From: Bacteroidales bacterium UBA2295
GTDB taxonomy: Bacteria > Bacteroidota > Bacteroidia > Bacteroidales > Tenuifilaceae
Assembly: GCA_002345825.1 (NCBI GenBank)
Contig: DDWD01000153.1
Location: 1 to 50,986, forward strand
Reading direction: 5' to 3'
Length of the DNA stretch: 50,986 nucleotides
Shown: piece after piece, positions 44,022 through 50,986 of the stretch
Numbering within the stretch: the first letter of the stretch is position 1
Layout: each line of letters begins with the position of its first letter
Program-made: the position numbers and the translations under genes
The notes under the pieces: model-generated
Databases searched by the model: none
Told to the model about the DNA's origin: nothing
The model's input: only the letters and a program-made list of their open reading frames with translations

Positions 44022-44407
44022 GGTGTTGTGTTTTTTGCTTTAAACGCAATGTCAAAAATGTTACTGTTTGTCCTTTGACAGGTTTAAAGACTATGTTAAT
44101 AAATATAACAATAATACACCCAACAAGAATTTGTTGAGGCAAAGGGATAACCAAGGACAAATTGCCCAAGATTATTTACATCACCCGATCCGAAATAAAT
44201 TTATGCATCCAAAGTTTTTACATAGCAAATGTAAGGTTTTTACTTATTCGATGATTGTTGGTTGAAAAAAACTATGCTAGTTTTTTGATGCAAACCTTCA
44301 GTCAACCAATCAATCAATATCGCGAGACACCAATCGTCTTCCATAATTATTGCCATTTTGCCTTTGTGCGGCTTATAGTGCTATATTTGTAGCTAAAATT
44401 TTATTTC
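44022..44407. other. Divergent intergenic region with palindrome
   Basis: Between the methyltransferase and DUF554 genes. No convincing gene. TTGGTTGA (44258-44265) and TCAACCAA (44302-44309) enclose a smaller hairpin, AAAAAACTA (44265-44273) with TAGTTTTTT (44278-44286). A promoter for the rightward gene lies at 44357-44389. Confidence 0.45.
44357..44389 (+). promoter_or_regulatory. Promoter of the DUF554/AmgK transcript
   Basis: TTTG at 44357-44360 and TATATTTG at 44382-44389 (TAnnTTTG) are separated by 21 bases, which fits the Bacteroidota -33/-7 promoter. The best promoter match in the window, 18 bases before the ATG at 44408. Confidence 0.65.
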
Positions 44408-45088
44408 ATGATAACCGGTACCCTTATAAACGTGGCTGCGGTGATAGTTGGTGGAGTTCTTGGCTTAATGTTTCGCTCCCGACTACCCGAACGTATTACC
44501 CGAACTTTTTTTCAGGCCATTGGTCTTTTTACGCTTTTCCTTGGATTCTCAATGAGTTTGAAAACCAACAACCCTTTGCTGCTGGTTTTTAGTTTGATAA
44601 TGGGGGCGTTAGTTGGCACTTTGTTACGGTTACAGGATAGGATGGAGAACCTTGGTAACCAAATTCAAAAGCGCTTAAAGTTAAAAGGAGGTCAGTTTAG
44701 CGAGGGTATGGTTACTGCGTTTCTTATGTTTTGTATGGGCTCGATGACAATACTTGGTGCTATAGAAGAGGGTCTGGGCAACGAACCCAAACTACTGATG
44801 ATTAAAAGCTTAATGGATGGTTTTTCTTCCATTGCACTGGTTGCGGCGCTTGGTGTGGGGGTAATTTTCTCGGTTATTCCGCTTTTAATATACCAGGGTG
44901 GCCTTACCCTTTTGGCTGCTTTGGTAGGCGAGGCTATGAGTAACGTAATGATTGATGAACTTACTGCAACTGGCGGTATACTGTTAATAGGGCTAGGAAT
45001 TACCATTTTAGGTATTAAAAAGATAGAGGTGCTTAACCTTATTCCCGCTCTTCTATTTATTGTACCTTTGGTTTACTTCTTTGGATAA
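44408..45088 (+). CDS. DUF554 membrane protein
   Basis: A 226-residue integral membrane protein of the DUF554 (YqgA/YdfK) family with about six helices. The family pattern is clear: ITGTLINVAAVIVGGVLGLMFRSRLPERI at the start, MVTAFLMFCMGSMTILGAIEEGL in the middle and GGILLIGLGITILGIKKI near the end. Its function is unestablished; a small-molecule or ion transporter is often suggested. It is 14 bases upstream of the AmgK-like gene and probably co-transcribed. Confidence 0.9.
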   Translation: MITGTLINVAAVIVGGVLGLMFRSRLPERITRTFFQAIGLFTLFLGFSMSLKTNNPLLLVFSLIMGALVGTLLRLQDRMENLGNQIQKRLKLKGGQFSEGMVTAFLMFCMGSMTILGAIEEGLGNEPKLLMIKSLMDGFSSIALVAALGVGVIFSVIPLLIYQGGLTLLAALVGEAMSNVMIDELTATGGILLIGLGITILGIKKIEVLNLIPALLFIVPLVYFFG

Positions 45089-45102
45089 TTGGAAATGTGG
45101 CT

Positions 45103-46557
45103 ATGCAAATAGTAAAAGATAATCTCGATACCCTTTTTTACTCGTGTTTTGGAGCTAAACCCAGGTCAATTACTCCGCTACCTCAGGGTGGGTCGGATAG
45201 GCGGTATTTCCGACTAGCATCAGAAACAGAGTCGGTTATTGGTGCATACAACCCCGATGTGGAAGAGAATAGAACGTTCATATACCTAACCCAGCATTTT
45301 GGTGGCAAAGATTTACCCGTTCCCCAAGTTTTAGCAGTTTCGGGCAACCAAGAGTTTTATCTGCTGAGCGATTTGGGTGACACATCACTTTTTGACCATA
45401 TTGTAAATATTGATTGGGAACAAGAACCACAGGTTGAGCTGCTTAAGAAAACCATTGCCCTGCTTGTTCGTTTTCAGATTGATGGTGCCGTTGGGCTAGA
45501 TTTTACTAAGTGCTACCCCAAGTCCGAATTCGATTTGCAAAGCGTGATGTGGGACTTTAACTATTTTAAGTATAGCTTCCTTAAGCCCTCGGGCATAAAA
45601 TTTAATGAGACCAAGCTCGACGACGATTTTTTGGCTTTTGCTAATCTGCTCCTTTCGCAACCCACAGGTTATTTTCATTACCGCGATTTTCAATCGCGAA
45701 ACGTGATGCTTATTGGCGACAATCCTTACTTTATCGATTATCAGGGTGGTCGCCGTGGCCCTTTGCTTTACGATATGGCCTCGTTCCTTTACCAGGCGCG
45801 CGCCAAATTTTCGGAAGCAATTAGGGACGAAATGCTTTTGTTTTACATTGATGAGGTTGCAAAGCGAATTGAAATCGATAAAGTTAAAGCCCAAAGCGTA
45901 TTTCCGGCATTTGCATTATTTAGGGTAATACAAACACTTGGCGCTTACGGCTACCGTGGATTTTTCCAGCGGCGAAGCCATTTTTTGCAAAGCATTCCCT
46001 TGGCAGCGGCTAATCTTAAAAATCTTGTCGATAAAACTGATAGATGTGGCTTGTCTCTGCAAACCCTTAAACCGATTCTTGTATCGATTGCCGAAAAATA
46101 TGGCGAGACTGACGAACAAACCCAACCATTTGATGGTTTATCTGTAGAGGTTAACAGCTTCTCGTACCGAAAAGGTTACCCCTTGGAGCATCCCGAGCAT
46201 GGCGGTGGATTTGTGTTCGACTGCCGAGCCTTGCCCAATCCGGGTAGGTTGCAAGAATTTAAGATGCTTACTGGGCTGGAGAAACCTGTGGTAGAATTTT
46301 TGGAAAACCATAGTGAGATTGACGATTTCTTTGCTGAGGCATTTACTCTTGTTAGAAAATCAATTGATGTTTATCTAAAAAGAGGTTTCAAGCACCTTTC
46401 GGTTTCCTTTGGTTGTACGGGTGGGCAACATCGGTCGGTTTATATGGCCAACCGGTTGGCCAAAGAGTTGCAGCCTCTCGATTATGTAAGGGTTATGTTA
46501 AATCATCGAGAACAAAAGGGAAGTAATGGGGAAAAAACTTTGCGAAAAGAAAGATAA
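45103..46557 (+). CDS. AmgK-like amino-sugar kinase fused to RapZ C-terminal domain
   Basis: 484 residues from the ATG at 45103 (an in-frame GTG at 45097 is the alternative). Residues 1-335 are an aminoglycoside-phosphotransferase-fold kinase like AmgK: PLPQGGSDRRYFRL, catalytic HYRDFQSRN (Asp195, Asn200), and metal Asp212 in FIDYQGGRRGPLLYDMAS. AmgK phosphorylates MurNAc/GlcNAc at C1 in peptidoglycan recycling. Residues 345-475 match the RapZ C-terminal domain (FDCRALPNPG, VSFGCTGGQHRSVY), which in E. coli RapZ binds glucosamine 6-phosphate. The MurU-like gene follows, supporting the AmgK assignment. RapZ's N-terminal P-loop domain is absent. Confidence 0.85.
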   Translation: MQIVKDNLDTLFYSCFGAKPRSITPLPQGGSDRRYFRLASETESVIGAYNPDVEENRTFIYLTQHFGGKDLPVPQVLAVSGNQEFYLLSDLGDTSLFDHIVNIDWEQEPQVELLKKTIALLVRFQIDGAVGLDFTKCYPKSEFDLQSVMWDFNYFKYSFLKPSGIKFNETKLDDDFLAFANLLLSQPTGYFHYRDFQSRNVMLIGDNPYFIDYQGGRRGPLLYDMASFLYQARAKFSEAIRDEMLLFYIDEVAKRIEIDKVKAQSVFPAFALFRVIQTLGAYGYRGFFQRRSHFLQSIPLAAANLKNLVDKTDRCGLSLQTLKPILVSIAEKYGETDEQTQPFDGLSVEVNSFSYRKGYPLEHPEHGGGFVFDCRALPNPGRLQEFKMLTGLEKPVVEFLENHSEIDDFFAEAFTLVRKSIDVYLKRGFKHLSVSFGCTGGQHRSVYMANRLAKELQPLDYVRVMLNHREQKGSNGEKTLRKER

Positions 46558-46654
46558 AGCCAAGAGCGATGAACAAAAGAAATTCGTCTGCAAAAAGTGT
46601 GGCCTATCCTCCAACAAGGAGGGTCGATTATGTAAACCTAAGCAACTTTTATAG
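46526..46654 (+). CDS. 42-residue zinc-ribbon-like protein
   Basis: ATG at 46526 lies 32 bases inside the end of the AmgK/RapZ gene in another frame; TAG at 46652-46654 is 9 bases before the MurU-like ATG. The peptide is Lys-rich with Cys6, a CKKC pair at 22-25 (FVCKKCGLSS) and Cys36 (RLCKPK), the spacing of a small zinc ribbon. Similar tiny Lys/Cys proteins occur in diverse bacteria. The tight packing between two related genes supports it being expressed. Confidence 0.65.
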   Translation: MGKKLCEKKDKAKSDEQKKFVCKKCGLSSNKEGRLCKPKQLL

Positions 46655-46663
46655 CTGTGGAGT

Positions 46664-47386
46664 ATGAAGGCAATGGTTTTAGCAGCAGGATTAGGCACTA
46701 GGCTAGGCAATCTTACCAAGGATAAACCTAAGGCACTTGTTGAAGTTGTAGGCAAACCGTTACTTGCACATGTAATTGAAAAGCTAGTAAGAACAGGGTT
46801 TACAGAAGTTACAGTTAATGTTCATCATTTTGCTCAACAGGTAATTGATTTTATAAATCAAACCGATTTTGGAGTTACTATCCATATATCCAATGAGTCA
46901 AAGCAGCTGCTCGATACAGGAGGCGCGATTCTAAATGCTAAGCCATTTTTAGATGGGCAAGAACCATTTCTTATTCATAATGTTGATATTTTATCCGATA
47001 TCGATTTAGTGCTATTGATAAAATCACACCAAAGTACCAGTGCTTTGGCAACGCTTGCAGTGAGCAATCGTAGCTCCACCCGTAAATTGCTTTTCGACTC
47101 TGAAATGCTTCTGCGGGGATGGAAGCATCTAACTACAGGAGAGACCATAATACCCAACAAATTGCAGCACGATTTAGGCGAATTTGCCTTTTCCGGAATA
47201 CATGTTTTAAGCCCCCGAATTTTTGAGTCAATCAAACAGCAGGGCAAGTTTTCAATAATTGATGCCTATCTCTCTCTCTGTTCAAGCGATAAAATTATGG
47301 GATACGATGTGTCGCAAAGCTATGTGCTAGATGTAGGCAAGCCCGATAGCATTTCAGCTGCAGCCAAGTTTTTAAAGCTAGGCTAA
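46664..47386 (+). CDS. MurU-like sugar-1-phosphate nucleotidyltransferase
   Basis: A 240-residue nucleotidyltransferase with the opening MVLAAGLGTRLGNLTKDKPKAL (the G-x-G-T-R-L...K-P-K signature at residues 8-24), VEVVGKPLLAHVI, the metal-binding HNVDIL aspartate, and FSGIHVLSPRIF. In Pseudomonas, MurU makes UDP-MurNAc from MurNAc 1-phosphate. Adjacent to an AmgK-like kinase, the same step is likely here. Other sugar-1-phosphate nucleotidyltransferases are the alternative. Confidence 0.88.
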   Translation: MKAMVLAAGLGTRLGNLTKDKPKALVEVVGKPLLAHVIEKLVRTGFTEVTVNVHHFAQQVIDFINQTDFGVTIHISNESKQLLDTGGAILNAKPFLDGQEPFLIHNVDILSDIDLVLLIKSHQSTSALATLAVSNRSSTRKLLFDSEMLLRGWKHLTTGETIIPNKLQHDLGEFAFSGIHVLSPRIFESIKQQGKFSIIDAYLSLCSSDKIMGYDVSQSYVLDVGKPDSISAAAKFLKLG

Positions 47387-47392
47387 ATATCT

Positions 47393-48019
47393 CTAATCCT
47401 TACTCTTATCCTTTTCGGTAATCGAGTTAAGTTTTCCTTTCTTAATTATGGGTGGCTTTTTCGATGTTAGGTTTATGTTAAACCTTGTCTTGCGAATCAG
47501 AAAGTACGTTAATCCAAGGCTTAGTAGAATGGCCGATAGGCCAAATATTTCGATTGTGCTACCATTGGTAAATTCCCAAATTATAACTTTTCGGGCCACA
47601 GCAATTATTGCCACTAGCACCACAATCTCAACCTGAATAGTTTCTCTTAAAAGGAACGCCTTTACCGTTTCGAGCAGCTCAATGCCAATGAGAATTACTA
47701 GAAAAATGCTGAAAAGCTCCATCAAATTATCTGGCGCTAGTTGAGTTAATGGTTCTTGAATAATGTTTTTTACAATAAAGTAAATAACATTAAATGTTGC
47801 CAAAAGGAGAATAAGCGACATGATGAAAAGAAGCACAATGATAATTACTCTTTGTAGTATTCTTAAGTATCTGAACGTAGGAGTTGTCTGGCAATCAGGT
47901 TTTCTGGTCATAGCTTCAGCTTTTAGTTCAATACTGTTTTCAAAATTCCCCAGAGTAAAAATAGTCATATTTTCAAAATCATTGAGTGACAATTTAAAAT
48001 CTAAAGCTTTATACTTCAT
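47393..48019 (-). CDS. PsiE-like membrane protein
   Basis: 208 residues from the ATG at 48019; starts at internal ATGs such as MTRKPDC are possible. Four membrane helices lie within residues about 45-180, with the PsiE-family stretch FLVILIGIELLETVKAFLLRETIQVEIVVLVAIIAVARKVIIWE. The C-terminal ~25 residues are highly basic and polar (KKPPIIKKGKLNSITEKDKSKD). PsiE was named for phosphate-starvation induction in E. coli, and its role is unknown. It is convergent with the MurU-like gene (6-base gap) and divergent from the GH3 gene. Confidence 0.8.
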   Translation of the reverse strand: MKYKALDFKLSLNDFENMTIFTLGNFENSIELKAEAMTRKPDCQTTPTFRYLRILQRVIIIVLLFIMSLILLLATFNVIYFIVKNIIQEPLTQLAPDNLMELFSIFLVILIGIELLETVKAFLLRETIQVEIVVLVAIIAVARKVIIWEFTNGSTIEIFGLSAILLSLGLTYFLIRKTRFNINLTSKKPPIIKKGKLNSITEKDKSKD

Positions 48020-48087
48020 GGAATGCAAACAGAATGCTATATTTGCTAAGTTTTAATGCGGTTTTCAAATCTTTTTATTTTGCCTAT

Positions 48088-50986
48088 ATGCGCCGGTTTT
48101 TTTTACTGTTACTATCAATACTTCTTTTCCAAAATACCTTAACCTTTGGTTCCAATCCCAAGGGGTTTGCTTTAGCTGAAACATCGACCTACGAAGCCCA
48201 ACACTGGATTGATTCGGTGATGAATAGCCTTACCCTTAGGGAGAAAATTGCACAGCTTTTTATGGTTGCGGCATATTCCAATCGCAATCAGGAACATATC
48301 GATCAGATAGCCAATCTGGTAGAGGAGGAGCGGATTGGGGGGTTGTGTTTTTTTCAGGGAGGTCCCGTGCGTCAGGCAAATTTAACAAACTACTACCAGC
48401 AGCTCGCCAAAGTACCTTTGCTTATCTCTATGGATGCAGAGTGGGGGCTGGGGATGAGGCTCGATAGTACAGTCTCTTTCCCTCGGCAAATGATGCTGGG
48501 GGCGATGGACGATAATCGCTTGATATACCATATGGGTGCCGATATTGCCAAACAGCTTAGGGTGATGGGAGTGCATATCAATTTTGCTCCCGTGGTTGAC
48601 GTAAACAATAATCCCCTGAATCCTGTAATCAACACCCGGGCTTTTGGCGAGGATCGTGAGGCGGTGACTCAAAAAGGGCTAGCCTATATGCTGGGTTTAC
48701 AGGATAATGGTGTGTTGGCCTGTGCCAAGCATTTTCCTGGTCATGGCGATACCGATACGGACTCGCACCTCGATTTACCATTGGTAAAACATAGTCGTAA
48801 TCGAATCGATTCCTTGGAGCTTTATCCATTTCGCAAGCTAATTCAAAGCGGAGTGGCTAGCGTAATGGTTGGCCATATGGAGATTCCATCCTTGGAATCG
48901 AAATCGAAGTTGGCCTCGAGCCTCTCGCCAAATGTAGTTACCCAAATGCTTGCTCAAGATCTTAACTACAGAGGGTTAATAATTACCGATGCCTTGAATA
49001 TGAAGGGCGTTAGCGAGTTTTACAAACCTGTTGAACTCAACTATCTTGCCCTTGAAGCAGGGAATGATATTCTTCTTTTCCCTTCGGAGGTTAAGGAATC
49101 AATATCAAAAATTGAGAAGGAGGTGAGTAAGGGCAATTTCCCCATCGAGGAGATTGAACGCCGATGCCGCAAGATTATTGAAGCCAAGTATCGCGTTGGG
49201 TTACATCGAGTAGAGCCGATTAGTACTGAGAATTTAGTCGAAAGGCTTAATTCAACCTCATCGGAGTTAATTATAAGGCAAATAGCCGAGCAGGCCATTA
49301 CGGTTACACATAATAAGAATGATCTACTACCATTGCGTCGTCTCGATACTCTAAGCATTGCATACCTTGAAATAGGTCCCGGGATGGGCAAACAGTTTGC
49401 TGAGCAGTTGGAGCTTTATGCACCAAGCACCAATTTCTCTATTCATCCGGGGATAACAGAGGACGGATTACGCGATTTGTACTTTACGCTATTGCCTTAT
49501 AATCTGGTGATTGTGGGTTACCATACAATCAGTTCGAGCCCCGGCAAAGACTTTGGAGTAACCCCGCAAATGGCCAGTTTTATTGCCGATTTGAGCGAAA
49601 AGAAAAAGACCATTCTGAATATTTTTGGGTCGCCTTATGCGCTTAGTAAACTGGTAGATCCTACTAATATCGATTGTATAGCAATCGCATACGACAACTC
49701 ATCCATAACCCAAAGCGTTACTGCGCAGCTTATTTTCGGAGGGTTAAACGTAGCCGGAAGGTTACCCGTAACAGCTTCGCCGCTTTTTGCATATGGCGAC
49801 GGGGTGGATGCAGGCAAAAAGATTAGGCTTAAGTACTCAATCCCCGACGAGCTTAACCTCAAAAATCGCTACTTTAGTAAAATCGATTCCATAGCCAAGG
49901 ATGCCATATTCAACGAGGCGGCTCCCGGAATGCAGATTTTGATTGCCCATAAAGGAACTGTAATCTACAATAAATCCTTTGGTCACTTCACATACAACGA
50001 CTTTGATTTACCCGTTGAGCACAAGTCCATTTACGATGTTGCCTCGGTTACCAAAATCGCATCAACCCTTCCACTTATTATGGATTTATACTCCAAAGAT
50101 AAGCTAGGATTAAACGATACGCTTGGTAAGTATATGGCAATGCCCGATACCTCGGGTTATAACAGTTTGGTGATTAGTGATATCCTGTTGCATCAGGCAG
50201 GATTGGTTGCTTGGATTCCATTCTATCAGCGCACAATGACATCGCTTTGGCCGCGGAGACCTGTAGTAGATCAAGATTTTTCGGAGAGTTACCCCTATAA
50301 ACTTTCTCGAACCCGGTTTGTCAACCGCCAATCGTACCCTTCACGAAAATACTATCGGAACTACTACTCTTTCGATTATCCGCATGAAGTGGGGCAAAAT
50401 TTGTATGCGGCAGAATCGATGCATGACAGCATTTTTACTTGGATATTTAGAGCACCAATTGGTGAGAGGGGAACGTATAGATATAGCGATTTGGGCATGA
50501 TGCTTATGTATAGGGCCATTGGTAATATTATTGGTGGTCCACAGGAGGAGTATCTGAACAATAATTTCTTCAAAAAGCTGGGGATGCATAACACTCTCTT
50601 TAATCCTCTTTCACGTTTTAGTTACGATAGGATTGTGCCAACCGAAAACGATGTGATTTTCCGTAAGCAGCTGGTTTGGGGGCATGTGCATGATCCTGGA
50701 GCCGCCATGCTGGGCGGAATTGCTGGTCACGCTGGCCTTTTCTCAACAGCAAACGATTTGGCTAAACTTCTTCAAATGTATTTGAATAAAGGCAAGTATG
50801 GGGGCGAAACCTATTTGCCTAGTAGTACCATCGATTTGTTTACAACCTGCTTAAACTGCCAGAATGGAGTGCGACGAGGACTAGGATTCGATAAACCAGC
50901 TCCCGATCCGTTGGAATCGAAGCACGTTAGTACCAAGGCCACATCACTGAGCTTTGGGCACACTGGCTACACGGGCACAATGACAT
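48088..50986 (+). CDS. NagZ-type GH3 hexosaminidase fused to AmiE/beta-lactamase-like domain (partial)
   Basis: ATG at 48088; 966 codons are visible and the frame is open at the window edge. After a signal peptide (RRFFLLLLSILLF), residues about 33-370 are a GH3 beta-N-acetylglucosaminidase with KHFPGHGDTDTDSH (214-227) and the nucleophile Asp301 in ITDALNMKG. A GH3 C-terminal domain follows. From about 610 a serine-hydrolase domain has SVTK (Ser653, Lys656), YSD (Tyr799) and HTG (His958). B. subtilis uses separate NagZ and AmiE to release GlcNAc and then cut MurNAc-peptides. Here both are joined. Exported, so muropeptides would be trimmed in the periplasm. Confidence 0.9.
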   Translation, partial: MRRFFLLLLSILLFQNTLTFGSNPKGFALAETSTYEAQHWIDSVMNSLTLREKIAQLFMVAAYSNRNQEHIDQIANLVEEERIGGLCFFQGGPVRQANLTNYYQQLAKVPLLISMDAEWGLGMRLDSTVSFPRQMMLGAMDDNRLIYHMGADIAKQLRVMGVHINFAPVVDVNNNPLNPVINTRAFGEDREAVTQKGLAYMLGLQDNGVLACAKHFPGHGDTDTDSHLDLPLVKHSRNRIDSLELYPFRKLIQSGVASVMVGHMEIPSLESKSKLASSLSPNVVTQMLAQDLNYRGLIITDALNMKGVSEFYKPVELNYLALEAGNDILLFPSEVKESISKIEKEVSKGNFPIEEIERRCRKIIEAKYRVGLHRVEPISTENLVERLNSTSSELIIRQIAEQAITVTHNKNDLLPLRRLDTLSIAYLEIGPGMGKQFAEQLELYAPSTNFSIHPGITEDGLRDLYFTLLPYNLVIVGYHTISSSPGKDFGVTPQMASFIADLSEKKKTILNIFGSPYALSKLVDPTNIDCIAIAYDNSSITQSVTAQLIFGGLNVAGRLPVTASPLFAYGDGVDAGKKIRLKYSIPDELNLKNRYFSKIDSIAKDAIFNEAAPGMQILIAHKGTVIYNKSFGHFTYNDFDLPVEHKSIYDVASVTKIASTLPLIMDLYSKDKLGLNDTLGKYMAMPDTSGYNSLVISDILLHQAGLVAWIPFYQRTMTSLWPRRPVVDQDFSESYPYKLSRTRFVNRQSYPSRKYYRNYYSFDYPHEVGQNLYAAESMHDSIFTWIFRAPIGERGTYRYSDLGMMLMYRAIGNIIGGPQEEYLNNNFFKKLGMHNTLFNPLSRFSYDRIVPTENDVIFRKQLVWGHVHDPGAAMLGGIAGHAGLFSTANDLAKLLQMYLNKGKYGGETYLPSSTIDLFTTCLNCQNGVRRGLGFDKPAPDPLESKHVSTKATSLSFGHTGYTGTMT

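Noticed and set aside
44068..44265. Short ORF between the methyltransferase and DUF554 genes
   Set aside because: Needs a non-ATG start, Asn/His/Lys-rich translation without a fold signal; overlaps the palindromic region.

Overview
The window is chromosomal DNA from a member of the Bacteroidota, most likely the Bacteroidales/Marinilabiliales side of the phylum. The markers are family-level: a TonB-dependent receptor with a DUF4249 lipoprotein partner, DUF3078, head-GIN and DUF4384 proteins, LytS/LytTR and NtrC-type two-component genes, and TAnnTTTG promoter -7 elements. I see no rRNA, tRNA, CRISPR array, prophage or transposase gene. Base composition and gene style look uniform, with small accessory-looking spots around 22.1-22.6 kb and 28.9-30.4 kb.

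Layout. 0.6-1.5 kb: a small hypothetical gene translationally coupled to an ftsE-like ABC ATPase. 1.6-6.0 kb (minus): four overlapping genes, two polysaccharide-deacetylase-like and two GNAT/FemAB-like, divergent from a FabH-type ketoacyl-ACP synthase. 7.2-8.7 kb: mgtE with an unusual leader. 8.78-9.04 kb: a MITE-like element with a perfect 7-bp target duplication. 9.2-15.6 kb: five consecutive signalling genes (NtrC-type regulator, its kinase, LytS-like kinase, LytTR regulator, TPR histidine kinase). 15.6-21.3 kb: nitroreductase, ornithine aminotransferase, DUF4384 protein, pyruvate phosphate dikinase. 21.6-30 kb: small membrane proteins, TonB receptor/DUF4249 pair, C_GCAxxG_C_C protein, M28 peptidase, alpha/beta hydrolase lipoprotein. 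30.4-37.5 kb: DUF3078 protein, TPR lipoprotein, head-GIN lipoprotein, phosphofructokinase, a glycerophosphodiesterase gene broken by an in-frame TGA, and another hydrolase. 37.6-43 kb (minus): a GNAT-nitrilase fusion and a four-gene MCE/Mla-type lipid transport operon. 43.2-51 kb: a methyltransferase, a DUF554 protein, and a peptidoglycan-recycling group: an AmgK-like kinase fused to a RapZ C-terminal domain, a tiny zinc-ribbon protein, a MurU-like nucleotidyltransferase and, after a PsiE-like gene, a NagZ-type GH3 enzyme fused to an AmiE/beta-lactamase-like domain that runs off the window.

The most striking signal is the mgtE leader (7241-7371). A promoter -7 element is followed by a 14-codon upstream ORF, MDEDPYPSTKCSLN, whose acidic/proline start resembles the MgtL leader peptide of enteric mgtA. 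The ORF overlaps four RNA segments that can pair 1:2, 2:3 or 3:4, and the 3:4 hairpin buries a strong Shine-Dalgarno sequence of mgtE. This is the architecture of a translation-coupled attenuator. I propose it senses Mg2+ through ribosome pausing or drop-off on the peptide, by analogy with MgtL but acting on translation and on an unrelated transporter family.

Other notable items are four hairpin repeats sharing TTAA(C/T)CC...GGGTTA ends in separate intergenic regions, and the two domain fusions in the peptidoglycan-recycling group.
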